Below are positions 20,620 through 31,108 of a stretch of 64,000 nucleotides of DNA, one piece after another. A model generated the notes under the pieces. It did no database searches and was not told the origin of the DNA. It saw nothing but the letters and a program-made list of their open reading frames with translations. The first letter of the stretch is position 1, and each line of letters opens with the position of its first letter. This DNA is from Episyrphus balteatus. Its lineage: Eukaryota; Arthropoda; Insecta; Diptera; Syrphidae. The position numbers and the translations under genes were made by a program. The stretch lies in assembly GCF_945859705.1 (NCBI RefSeq), contig NC_079135.1, positions 15,936,501 through 16,000,500 of the forward strand. The letters are read 5' to 3'.

Positions 20620-23600
20620 ATATTTTTGCCGGGACTTTTGATGAAAAACATTAAAGAAGGCGGGCCTCATTTTATACGACCCTCTTAATTAGCACGTATT
20701 TTATTGTAAATAAAAACAAAAACAAAACAAAAAAACATGCCAAAAATTCCACGAGACAGAGTGAAAATTTCGAAGTAAGCGGTTGAAATATTAAAAAAAA
20801 AAAAATACTCGTCTCAAGGTGCGGTTTCGGTGCGGAGAGATGCGACATTGAAGAAAACATCACCAAGAAAAAAAGATACTTTAATTTGTTTTGCATGAGA
20901 CATTAATTAACTTGCTTTTTTTGGCTAAAGTCGGAAAAAGTATTACATTTACATTTTTGTCTAAATTAATTTTTGTTTCTTTTGTTTTTCGTTTGTTATG
21001 GTGTTGTTGTCTTTTTTCTTGGTTCATATTCATACCTATCGTCTATATAACCTAGATTTTCACTCTCACAATGTGAGAGTGTAATTTAAGGGGATTTTGT
21101 GTTTTCTTCTCAGAGAATTGGGGTCGGTTATTGTGCCTGGGTTTTTCGTTGCTTAAGGAAAATAAATAATTTACAGAGGTTTTACTGATTTATAATTACG
21201 TGCATACATTGGGGCTGTTGTTGTTGTTCGTGGTGTATATTTTTTGTACATTTAACGAGTTTGCGTTTTTGGCGAACATAAACGGCAACTTTTAAAGTAT
21301 TATGGTATTATATAGTTTATTTGGTTATTTTTGGTTCTATTTTTTGACATTCCATGAATTTAATAAGAAGTGTTGATTGTGTTAAAACCAAAATCGCAAT
21401 TAGGTGTTTTTCTTTTAATTTATTTTGCTTTGTGTAATATTTACAAATGCGCCACCCTTCCACGAAATAATAGAATTTGTATTAAATTAACTTTTTGTTT
21501 GGAATGTGATATCGGCAGAGAAAATGAGTTTTTAGATGAATTTTGTATTTTGTACGATTTTACTTGTGTCACAGAGGTAATTGATATGATGTGTTAATTA
21601 AGGTTTAGAATTTAAGTTAATTTTGTATTCATATTTGCTTCATTCAAAATATAAATTATTTCCATATTATTTTTTTATTTGATTTAGGGGTCTTAATTTG
21701 CTAAAGTAAAATTAGATTGAAATAAAACTATGGCAAAAGCCAAATTCGATACTTTAATGTACCTTCTTTAAAGAGTGTAATGAAGTTATAAATGTTTGAA
21801 AAGATTGCATCTACGGTTATGTCATTCATGTTACTTTTGTCACTATAATAGATTTTTTTTTTTTAATAAATATGAGCTTAATTCTTAAAAAAAAATTGTT
21901 AACAAATCATTTTGACCATTAGCGCACTCACGACCCCATATGTATACGTATAAAATCAAAAACAGTTCACATCTGAATTTTTTAACCAACATTGTTAAAA
22001 ATGTAAAAATATCAAAAATACCCGAATTTTTCAATCTTTAGCTTAAGATACTGGTTCTTAGCAGAATAGGACAGTTTAAGAAATATGGTGGACTAAACAT
22101 TAAGTGAACATCATTTTCTGAAAGGATATTTAGAAAGACGTGTAAATTAAATTATGAAGATTTTCCGTGATTATCTAACTTTCCAGTCAAATTTCCAATA
22201 AAATTGCCTAAATTGGAAATATTTTTAACATTTTGAAAAAAAAAATTAGTTTTATAATTTATTTAGAAATTTTTTTTTCAAAACTTTGATTTTTAAAATA
22301 AATTTCCCAAGCAAAATAAAACAAAAAAATGATTGAATTCTCAAAATTTTAAAAGTATAAATCAAGTTTAAAAAAATTGCCCCTTCCGGCTAGAAGGAGG
22401 GGAATAGACTAACCTTTCAATTAGATTTTTTCCTTGTCTCAACTCAACCTACACGTTCTAGCTTTTTTAAATAATAATTTCCTCCTGAATCGCTTATATA
22501 CAAATTTTCAAAAAAAAAAAAATCTATCAGTAAGTCATTTTCAAAAACAAAAAAAAAAAACAGATTTTTCAAAAACATTTATTTTTCAAAAAAAAAAAAA
22601 AAATTAAAAAAACTTTGTTTGTATTTTTGTTTTTTTTTTTTTCTTTGGCATTGAACATTAAAGTAATCTACTGAAACGTTTTTGTATAAAAAAATTTCTT
22701 GAAAATTAAAACATCACCTACGAGAATGTCAGTCGTGGCACAAGTAAGACCTTACGCTACACTACGAGTAGGAATATCGTTCTTTTGTTCCAGAAACATT
22801 CATGTGCAAAAATGTAAATTTCGGAAAATTGTGTTATAAGGGTGGCTGGTGTCGCAAAATTAGAGAAAAAAAAATTGCATGGTAAATAACGTCCTTAGTT
22901 TGCTTATCAAGCTAAAATAGTTTTTATGTTCCCACCTTTACATTTCCTTTTGCAAGAAATCGTGAAAAACCTTCGTTTTTTTCATCTCCACCCCCTTTTT
23001 TCCGGCACCTTCCCAGTGCACTGGGTTATGTTATATCAAATTATTTAATCAGGGCACTTTAGATATCGATGTTCACCTCCGCCTCTGTCCGAACTAGCCC
23101 CTTCGTCCCCTACCACAAATCCTAAATATCCTCATCCCTCATTTTCTACAAATATTTTTTTTCACATTTGGACCTTCAAAAACAGCTTTGGCACTTCTCT
23201 ACTTAAATTTTGGAAAACAACAAAATGCAAAGAAAGTTCTGTTTGCAATGCCTTAAAATTTCGTGAAATTTGACTGTATAGGTACAATACCTACATATAA
23301 ATATATCATTTTGTATATTCAAAAAATCACATTTCTCATTTAATTTGTTAGTGATGATTTATTTAAATTTAGTTTTAAATCTTTAAAAACAAGTTTACCA
23401 TTTGACATACCTACATTTTGCACCTCTGAGAATAATTAAAATATTTCAACAATTTTAAGCTAATTGGCTTTTCAAAATTAATCATAGCTTAAAATGTCAT
23501 TATTATTTTTGTTGAAAGCTGTAGACTTTTGTGCAAAATTTATACAAAACAACATATCCAATCACCAATCTGTAACAAAAATTCAGTTGAATTAAAGTCC

Positions 23601-24040
23601 ACCACTAACTGACCGGTAATTCCGTCGAATTACCATAATAATTTGGCTGATTTGTCAATAATACTCCATTCATCCAGGCAACTAATTACTCTTTTGCACA
23701 CTCACATTTCCCTATATAATCATTATCAGCTTTTTAGATAACTGTGTACATATATATTTTTCCTGTTAAATTTTTGTTTCCTATTTCAATTATATGGTGA
23801 GTCTAAATGAAAGGACTCATCACAATAATACAAAAAAAAAAACCTACACACATGCCAGGACAAAATTACCTCTCTCTTATATAAGAAATAAAGGATATTA
23901 TTAAAAACATACACAATATACTTTTAGTTAAAATGTTAACAATGTGGTCATTCATGTTATACCAAAGAACCAGAGAGAAGCCAGAACAGCGAGCCAAAAA
24001 AGGAAATGAATAATTAATCAAAATTAGCAGAATGAAATAT
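20620..24040. other. Unique AT-rich DNA, no gene seen
   Basis: No gene is supported. Poly-A-rich stretches at 22,230-22,640 weakly resemble the middle of family A but lack its ends. A short perfect hairpin lies at 21,061-21,081. The frames at 20,672-20,896 and 21,370-21,597 have no recognised domains. Confidence 0.5.
21061..21081. repeat. Perfect 9-bp stem hairpin
   Basis: CACTCTCAC, a three-base AAT loop, then GTGAGAGTG form a perfect inverted repeat. No T run follows closely, and the setting is eukaryotic, so no terminator role is suggested. Confidence 0.8.
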
Positions 24041-24667
24041 GAAGCCATAATCAACTTTGTGCTCATCAATGTTTTATACGCCCTTGACTTTCTCTCTTCT
24101 CTCTATCATCCTCTAAAACTGACACCGCATCATCTCATTTATTCATTTTATAGCGCATTCAATGGTGGCCCGCACGCGGTTTCCACACTTTTTGTGGTCA
24201 AATTGGAATTATTCCAATAATCGCACAAAAGCATTAGCGTATTATAACACACACAACAAAACGCACACAATAACGCAACGAACAAAATGGAAGATGTCAT
24301 CAATAAATCATTGCGTGATACGCGAGCGATAGCAATTTAATGGTTGTTAGTGTGCTAAGCTGCTGCGGATAATGAAACTGACCCCTGCATTCCTACACAC
24401 ACACACAATGCCAGCTCATCCCGATTTCATCACTCAGGAACTATATCAGACAATAGAAATAGCGAGGATAAATATCATTGTGCATTCAAAATGCGGAAAT
24501 AAATTTGTCAAATTATTTTCATATTTGCGAGTTTTGATGTGAATAAATTGCACTCTTTGTGACTCTAAGTGAACAGAGGCGAAAAAAGGGTTACCACTTA
24601 AAGTTTTTGCATTTTTAAAATATTAACCATATTAATTTTTGGATTAGGTAAAACGAAGTTGTTGGCT
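24041..24667. other. Higher-GC unique segment, possible regulatory DNA
   Basis: The part 24,100-24,500 has mixed composition with few homopolymers. It contains AT-core words flanked by GC-rich ones, such as CATCAATAAATCATTGCG near 24,297 and TTTTTGTGGTCAAATT near 24,191. This composition resembles insect conserved noncoding DNA more than spacer, but no gene or experimentally defined site can be read from it. Confidence 0.3.
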
Positions 24668-24799
24668 CACACACAGAGAAAATAATGCTTCTGGTAAAAT
24701 TAACCTTGTTTCTGGTATATTTAACTATATTTCTGGTATATTTAACTACATAATATGATTAAATATACCAGATGTACAATTATTTTCTCACCGTGCGTG
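24668..24799. mobile_element. 132-bp palindromic miniature element
   Basis: The left arm CACACACAGAGAAAATAAT pairs with the reverse complement of the right arm, CACGCACGGTGAGAAAATAA, with one indel and a few mismatches. The interior has two copies of TTTCTGGTATATTTAACTA (from about 24,709) and one inverted ATATACCAGA. The small size and near-complete palindrome suggest a miniature inverted-repeat element. Confidence 0.6.
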
Positions 24800-26503
24800 T
24801 TCAAGAAAAATATGCAAAATCAGTGCAGTTTCTTACTCGAAAATACACCAAAGTCAAAAAGAGGGTTATCTGTTTGACCGGTTTTAACGAATTTATGTTC
24901 ACCTGATGTTCCATCAAAGCTTCTTAACTACTAATTGCAAAAATTGATAAATGAGGTATCGTTAGAACCGTCTTATTTGTGCGCTGATTATAAACTATGT
25001 TTAATCGTGTTATATTGTAAAAAGCGTCCTCTAATGGCAAAAGTCATGAACTATTTTTTTTTTTTTTTTATGTAATAACGAATTAGAAAATACTTACTTA
25101 AAGTGTTCAGATATTATTTTATTTTCAAAAAGAATTAATGATTCTACCATCACTTTTCCTACCGAAAACAAAAATTCAACCCTATTACAAATAAAAAAAA
25201 AAACACATCCTTCTTCCACCTTCACACGGAAAAAAGTTTCAAAATGATGTGCTTTTGGCCCACCCAGACGTCTCATCAGAGAGAGAGAGACGGACATTTT
25301 TCCTCCCCATAAATTGCTCCATTATGTGTAGGTATAATTCTTCAAATCTACCGTCGCGTCAGTCCGTCTGTTTGGCCAAATGACAAATAGCTTGCTGTTC
25401 GTCGATGATTAAGTACTTCACACCTTGTGTGCTGAGGAAAAGAGGATATGGCTTGGCTAGCAAAACCTTTAGCAAACTGGTCATCAGTTTGTATGGTAAC
25501 TATGTGTGTGTATATGAGAGTGTGTGGTATGTGCACAATCAAGCCAAATACCGACATTTTCATGGCGAGGTGATTTTTAAGCAAACATTCTCTCTACCTC
25601 TATGACACCTTTGCATACAAATGTGAATACCCAAACTATAAGGGTCTATATACGTACCTATACTAGTACACATATCGGACCTGACATAAATAAAGGAGCA
25701 GCCTAATGGAGCAACTTGGGGCAAACAGATTCATCCCAAATTCGATTTTTATATGAGGCAATTTGTGTTTTATCCTTTTTTTTTTGTATACTTTTTTTTG
25801 TTGTTGTTTTTGTTTTAAACACAAAAAATAAGAGATGGAAAAGCAGACAATTGGATGGATGGATATTCATTCTCTTTCACAAAACAAAACAAACAAAAAT
25901 ATTATACCTACAGAGTGGAAATGTCTGTGTTGTCCTTCAACTTATACCCGTCTGAACTCTTTGATTTTATTAGAGACAGGAAACAAGAAGGAGGAAACTG
26001 CGAACAATGTAGGTGGGCGTTAAGTGGAATGAGCTGGCAACTTTTGATGGAAAATGTTAATTTTGGTTTTTAATTTTTTGTACATTTTATTTGTGTATGT
26101 GTATATTAAAATTTTAAAAATAAATGAAATATTTTTTCATAAATCAGTCTTGATTGGGGGGAATTCTTTTTTTCAGCATCCACTTACACCTTCACTTGTT
26201 CCCTTCTTAATGGAAAATTCCGCTCACACACTAAACTGAATTCAGCAATTAAAGTTCGTTGAAAAAAAGATGGAAGACTATGCAAGTGAGCTCATGAAGT
26301 CAGTGTTTCCACTTTAGGAGAATTTTCTATTTAGGAAACATTTTTTGTAAATGAATTTTTGGTCTAAAAATTTAAAAATTAACTCAAAGTTGAAGTAAAG
26401 TAAAAAAGTTAAAATTCATGATATTAATTATTATTATTAATAATATTAATTCAATGTTAAAAGAAATACAAAAATAATAGACCATAAAACTACAAAAAAT
26501 CTC
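24800..26503. other. Unique DNA, no gene seen
   Basis: No supportable gene is present. Overlapping frames between 25,348 and 26,239 on both strands are short and unrelated to any family I know. A GA microsatellite lies near 25,279-25,290. A palindromic ATTAATTATTATT tract lies near 26,424-26,452. Confidence 0.5.
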
Positions 26504-26746
26504 TTAACACACACCTCTTTTTTGTGAATTTGGTTTATACTTTTTCATGTCGCTAGAACTTTCTTCAGTCTCACTATTTCATAGAGAATCATATATGAAA
26601 TTGATGTAGAATTTTCTGAGGAATTCGAATATTGTACTCACAATTTCAAAAAAAAATGTATTTTCACCCTTATAAAGACACTTATTTAGGAACACTACTT
26701 ATTTTTATTCTGCCAAATTCGCACCCGTGTGCCGACAGAGGGTTAA
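26504..26746. mobile_element. TTAA-flanked miniature element, copy 2
   Basis: This 243-bp element runs from TTAA at 26,504-26,507 to TTAA at 26,743-26,746. It matches copy 1 (15,552-15,808) throughout, including TTTGGTTTATACTTTTTCAT near the start, CATATATGAAATTGATGTAG in the middle and CACCCGTGTGCCGACAGAGG at the end. Its left arm has diverged, so the inverted repeat is clearer in copy 1. Confidence 0.82.
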
Positions 26747-26749
26747 TAT

Positions 26750-27620
26750 GACTTTGTCCTCCAAACGGAGTATGTTTTATAGAAAAAAAACGGAATAATT
26801 TTTTGAAGCCAATCATAATTATTTTGTATTTTTCTATCGTTTTGTGAATTTTTTCATATTGCTTACAAAAAAAAAAAATATATCATCTCAAAGCCTAATA
26901 TTTTTTCTACAGAATACTACTTCATTTATAATCTGTAAAAAGTTTAACAAAGTTTTTTGTAATCCATAATTTTTAATGGAAAAAGCAAAAAAAATTACTT
27001 TTATTCTTGGCACAACATTTGGTTAATAATTTGATCTGACAATTCACTACAAATTTTATACTATCTGAAGGCTTATTATCTTTTAAAAAATATTAACCTT
27101 AATGATGGCTTTAAGGTGTAAGACATCTAAAAAATGAGTCAAAATTTTTTTAATGCAATCAGTTTTCATAAAAAAATAACAAAAAATTAACTTTTTTCTT
27201 TCCACAACCCTATTCCATTTTTTTTATACGATAACCTATAATACATTTTATGTCACCGTAAAGCTAATTGTTTCACCTTTAAGTATGTGCCTCATACATA
27301 TCTGTTTGACGCCTACAATACCAGTTATAATTTTTTTTTTAAATCCAACCTGGTCGTGTCAAACGATCTCCACATGCATTTTGTTGTAATTTTGTACTTT
27401 TTGAATTGAAGATTCTGCAGCTTTTAGTGGAGCTAAGTCCTATATCATATAAAAGGTTTTATTATCAGGTAAAAAGATATAATGTGTCAAAAAAAAAGAA
27501 CATCATTGATAACGGTAAATATCTTCGAATTCTGAATATAAAAATTATTGAAATTTGTTAAAATATAATTCTGACTATTCTCTATCTACTGTTTCAATTT
27601 CATCTTTCAAAAAAATAAAG
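26750..27620 (+). mobile_element. Family B copy B3, fragment
   Basis: Three ~180-bp monomers start near 26,865, 27,042 and 27,230. They are followed by the family B segment with AACGATCTCCACATGC, a CATATAAAAGGTTTTATTATC word and a GATAACGGTAAAT word. The right half found in B1 and B5 is missing. The copy abuts the TTAA element on its left and family A copy A4 on its right. Confidence 0.6.
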
Positions 27621-28502
27621 GTTTAAATAAATAAAATGCACGACTGGGGTCGCACGTACTTGCTCTTATGCTAAAAGTAACTCTAATGTTAAAGCTTTTT
27701 ATTCAAAAAACACCGTTTTAAATTATGTTTTACAAAAAACCAAGTATGCCATTTTATTACTTGCATAAAAAGGTATTTTTAGAAAAAAAATTTCCAAAAT
27801 CGTTAGAGCCGTTTTTTAAAAAAATAATTTTTTATATATAAAAAATTTCTAACATTTTTCAAAAAAAAATTGGTATGACATTTTAAAGAAATAATTAATT
27901 TACACATAAAAACGAAATTTCAAAATTTTTCACCAACCCGTTTTCAAAAAATTGATTTTTCAAAAAAAAATTTTGAAATATTTTTTAAAAATCCAAAAAT
28001 GCACTTTTTGAAAATTTTCTAAAATTTTAATATTATTATTATTTAATTGCTTTTGCATAAAAATTTTCGTTGAAATCGGGTTAATTTTGTACGAGATATT
28101 CAGAAACCAAAAAAACCGTTCTATGACAGGTACCGTTAGTTTTGGTCATAAAAAAAAAAAAAAGAGTGTGTGTACACATGATGTACACGCGACTGAAGTT
28201 ATACTTCTCATTCAGTATATATAAATGAATTTCATTTGATATTTTTAATTTCTATTATTAAATTAATTAATCCACACTTCGTTTTTTTACATTTTTATCA
28301 AGTGAACAATAAATTAATTCTTTCATCCTCCTTGCGTCCATGTAGTTTTCAATTTAATCTGTGAAATTTACTCATGTTGTGCGGTTCAGAACGTACGGTA
28401 TATGCTTAACGAAAGTAAACAAATTGCGCATAAAATATGCTATATGGTAATTTTATGAGGATTGTGTGTGCTTCAGCACTAGTAGTAGCAATATGCAACT
28501 TG

Positions 28503-30474
28503 CAAGGTTGCTACAAAGCTCAAAAGTGAGCTGAGCTCAGCTCGCAGCTCAGCTCAAATTTTGAGCTAGCTCACTTTTGAGCTATGTATCATAGCTCAGC
28601 TCATTTGAGCTAAGCTGAAAGTGAGCTGAGCTGATGGTTGAGCTGAGCTGTTGGGTGAGCTGAGCCGTTGGGTGAGCTGAGCTGTCGGTGAGCTGAGCTG
28701 AGCTGTTGGGTGAGCTAAGGTAAAGTGAGTTGAGCTGAGCTGTGATGGGTGAGAGGATACATTGATTTTTATTTGGAAAGTATAATGAAATATGAAGATA
28801 TTTTAAACTTTTATAAAACACCATAGCTTAAGTTGTTTGTTTCTAGTTATTAATGGAATTATTTTAACACATAGATATTTTTATAAATAAGACAGATAAT
28901 TTTTCGTGATCTTTTCTCTTGGTGTTTTTGATAGTAAATATATTTCTATTTTTTTAGTAAAATATTTCTTTTTTTATCATAAAAAAAAAATTCCGGTACA
29001 ATCCGGTTTTTCGACTTTTTTTAAAATTCCGAGAAAATCGGTTTTGAAAGTTGGGGTAAATTTTTTTTTCGAAAAATCCCCGAATCTTTAAACGCTCCTG
29101 GAAGCTAAACCGCTTGAGAGTAATTTTTGGGAGTGATGCCAAATGATAGCTTGTGTCATGGGCCTACGCTTTGCACATTGTCAGATTTTTAAAAAATCGC
29201 CTTCCATGTTAAACCGCCACATCATGCCTATTTTTTCAGAATCGTGCCTATTTTTTTTTTTACTTTTAAGCTCTCCCGGTTTGAGAACGCGTGGACCTAC
29301 AGGGATGAGAGTTGTACCCAAATGTAGGTTAGAGTCCCCGCTACCTTTTGGCATCAAACAAATTTTTTTCATTTTTTTCAAAATTCCGAGATATAGGCGT
29401 TGGAACGCTTTGATCTAGAGACAGGGGAGTGGTGCCATATGAAAGCTTATATTCTCAGCTTCCCGATAGTGGTATAATCCGGTTTTTCGACTTTTTTTTA
29501 AAATTCCGAGAAAATCAGTTTTGAAAGTTGGGGTAAATTTTTTTTTCGAAAAATCCCCGAATCTTTAAACGCTCCTGGAAGCTAAACCGCTTGAGAGTAA
29601 TTTTTGGGAGTGATGCCAAATGATAGCTTGTGTCATGGGCCTACGCTTTGCACATTGTCAGATTTTTAAAAAATCGCCTTCCATGTTAAACCGCCACATC
29701 ATGCCTATTTTTTTCAGAATCGGGCTTAACTTTTTTTTTACCTTTAAGTTCTCCTGGTTTGAGAACGCGTGTACCTACAGGGATGGAAGTTGTACCCAAA
29801 TGTAGGTTAGAGTCCCCGCTACCTTTTGGCATCAAAAAATTTGTTTTCATTTTTTTCAAAATTCCGTTGGAACGCTTTGATCTAGAGACAGGGGAGTGGT
29901 GCCATATGAAAGCTTATATTCTCAGCTTCCCGATAGTGGTATAATCCGGTTTTTCGACTTTTTTTAAAATTCCGAGAAAATCAGTTTTGAAAGTTGGGGT
30001 AAATTTTTTTTTTCGAAAAATCCCCGAATCTTTAAACGCTCCTGGAAGCTAAACCGCTTGAGAGTAATTTTTGGGAGTGATGCCAAATGATAGCTTGTGT
30101 CATGGGCCTACGCTTTGCACATTGTCAGATTTTTAAAAAATCGCCTTCCATGTTAAACCGCCACATCATGCCTATTTTTTCAGAATCGTGCCTATTTTTT
30201 TTTTTACTTTTAAGCTCTCCCGGTTTGAGAACGCGTGGACCTACAGGGATGAGAGTTGTACCCAAATGTAGGTTAGAGTCCCCGCTACCTTTTGGCATCA
30301 AAAAAATTTTTTTCATTTTTTTCAAAATTCCGAGATATAGGCGCTGGAAGTTGGGGCGCTCGCTTTCAGCTCAGCTCACTTTCAACTCAGCTCAAATGAG
30401 CTAAGCTATGGTACCTAGCTCAAATTTGAGCTGGGCTGTGAGCTGAGCTGAAATGTGAGCTTTTTGCAACCCTG
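28503..30474. mobile_element. hAT-type foldback element with GAGCTGAGCT arms and exact 8-bp target duplication
   Basis: The left end CAAGGTTGCTACAAAGCTCA and the reverse complement of the right end, CAGGGTTGCAAAAAGCTCAC, are clear inverted repeats. The match continues for over 100 bp through GAGCTGAGCT-rich sequence (about 28,503-28,635 against 30,366-30,474). The target duplication GCAACTTG lies at 28,495-28,502 and 30,475-30,482. CAGGGTTGC-like ends with 8-bp duplications fit hAT elements. The left arm is extended by further GAGCTG repeats to about 28,745. The 1,972-bp body contains no transposase, and about 1.35 kb of it is three tandem units. It is inserted into the first unit of the 14-bp minisatellite of element E. 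Confidence 0.85.
29001..30345 (+). repeat. Three tandem units of ~470 bp inside the hAT-type element
   Basis: ATCCGGTTTTTCGACTTTTT starts at 29,001, 29,477 and 29,944, giving spacings of 476 and 467 bp. The third unit is cut short at about 30,345, just after GAGATATAGGCG. Units are nearly identical over long stretches such as GATAGCTTGTGTCATGGGCC. Each also holds two related half-motifs, GGGAGTGATGCCAAATGATA and GGGAGTGGTGCCATATGAAA, about 297 bp apart, pointing to an older internal duplication. The three identical-looking short proteins these units would encode are repeat artefacts. Confidence 0.92.
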
Positions 30475-30670
30475 GCAACTTGCCACATGGAAATTACCAC
30501 ATGCAACTTGCCACATGCAACTTGCCACATGTAACTTGCCACATGCAACTTGCCACACGCAACTTGCCACATGCAACTTGCCACACGCAACTTGCCACAT
30601 ACAACTTGCCACATGCAACTTGCCACATGCAACTTGCCACATACGACTTGCCACATGCAACTTGCCACAT
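30475..30670 (+). repeat. 14-bp minisatellite GCAACTTGCCACAT, 14 units
   Basis: Fourteen units of exactly 14 bp run without a gap. Most differ from the consensus by at most two bases (for example ACAACTTGCCACAT, GCAACTTGCCACAC); the second unit is more diverged. A remnant of the same unit lies on the far side of the hAT-type insertion at 28,493-28,502. All the open frames across this array on both strands are translated repeat and not genes. Confidence 0.95.
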
Positions 30671-31108
30671 GAATCATGTAACTTGCAACGTGTTGTGTGT
30701 TTTATGTTTGCCGTAAATACTAAAGTACTGCCTACTCTAAAGGTGAAACGACAGCCCTGCTACCCAGGGTGATCGCGTCATAATCCCTTTGACATTCTTG
30801 TCAAAAAGTAAATTTTCATACCCACCCTCCCATAAGAAGTATAACTTCAAAAATTTCAATTTCCCCTCTAGGGAATCACCAAAAACTGCTAACTACCAAG
30901 TTTGAACAAAATCGCTTCAGTAGTTTAGGCTGTAGCTCGAGGTTCTTACAGACAGACAGACAGACACACAGACAGACAGAATTGCCGGACCGACTTTTTT
31001 GGCATTCTCCATCATCGTAATGTCATGTAAAATTGTTATCTCGAGTTCGATTTTTTTTACGAATCCTAAACTTGCCCTATAGTACCTATATCGCAAGTAA
31101 AAAAAAAA

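Larger units (their letters stand above)
28164..30848. mobile_element. Element E: subterminal inverted repeats and central minisatellite (HINE/DINE-1-like architecture)
   Basis: GAAGTTATACTTCT at 28,195-28,208 recurs inverted at 30,835-30,848. The left flank is GAGTGTGTGTACACATG, and the right flank returns directly to family A. Inside is a 14-bp minisatellite, itself interrupted by the hAT-type element at 28,503-30,474. Without the hAT insertion the element is about 705 bp. Short subterminal inverted repeats plus a central tandem array are features described for Helentron-associated elements (HINE, DINE-1 in Drosophila). The match is architectural only, and I did not identify a diagnostic 3' end, so the class is inference. 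Confidence 0.6.
27628..31108 (+). mobile_element. Family A copy A4, split by element E
   Basis: It opens with AATAAAATGCACGACTGGGG then TCGCACGTACTTGCTCTTATG. It runs through the A/T-rich middle to CCGTTCTATGACAGGTACCG and GTTAGTTTTGGTCAT near 28,152. After the insertion (28,164-30,848) it resumes with TTTCAATTTCCCCTCTAGGG (30,853). It then has the CAGA tetranucleotide tract at 30,951-30,980, GGCATTCTCCATCATCGTAA and the terminal ACCTATATCGCAAGTAAAAA at 31,085-31,104. Copy A3 shows the undisturbed junction, which makes the insertion unambiguous. Confidence 0.82.

Noticed and set aside
29143..30404. Three near-identical proteins starting MIACVMGLRF
   Set aside because: They are the same frame in each of the 470-bp tandem units, differ in length through indels, and show no domain. 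The periodicity is DNA-level.
30415..30772. Overlapping frames on both strands rich in His, Cys, Leu and Ala (81-105 codons)
   Set aside because: They are translations of the 14-bp minisatellite. Since 14 is not a multiple of 3, every frame repeats every 42 bp.
30951..30980. CAGA tetranucleotide tract considered as an independent microsatellite
   Set aside because: The same tract occurs at the same place in copies A3 and A8, so it is part of family A.
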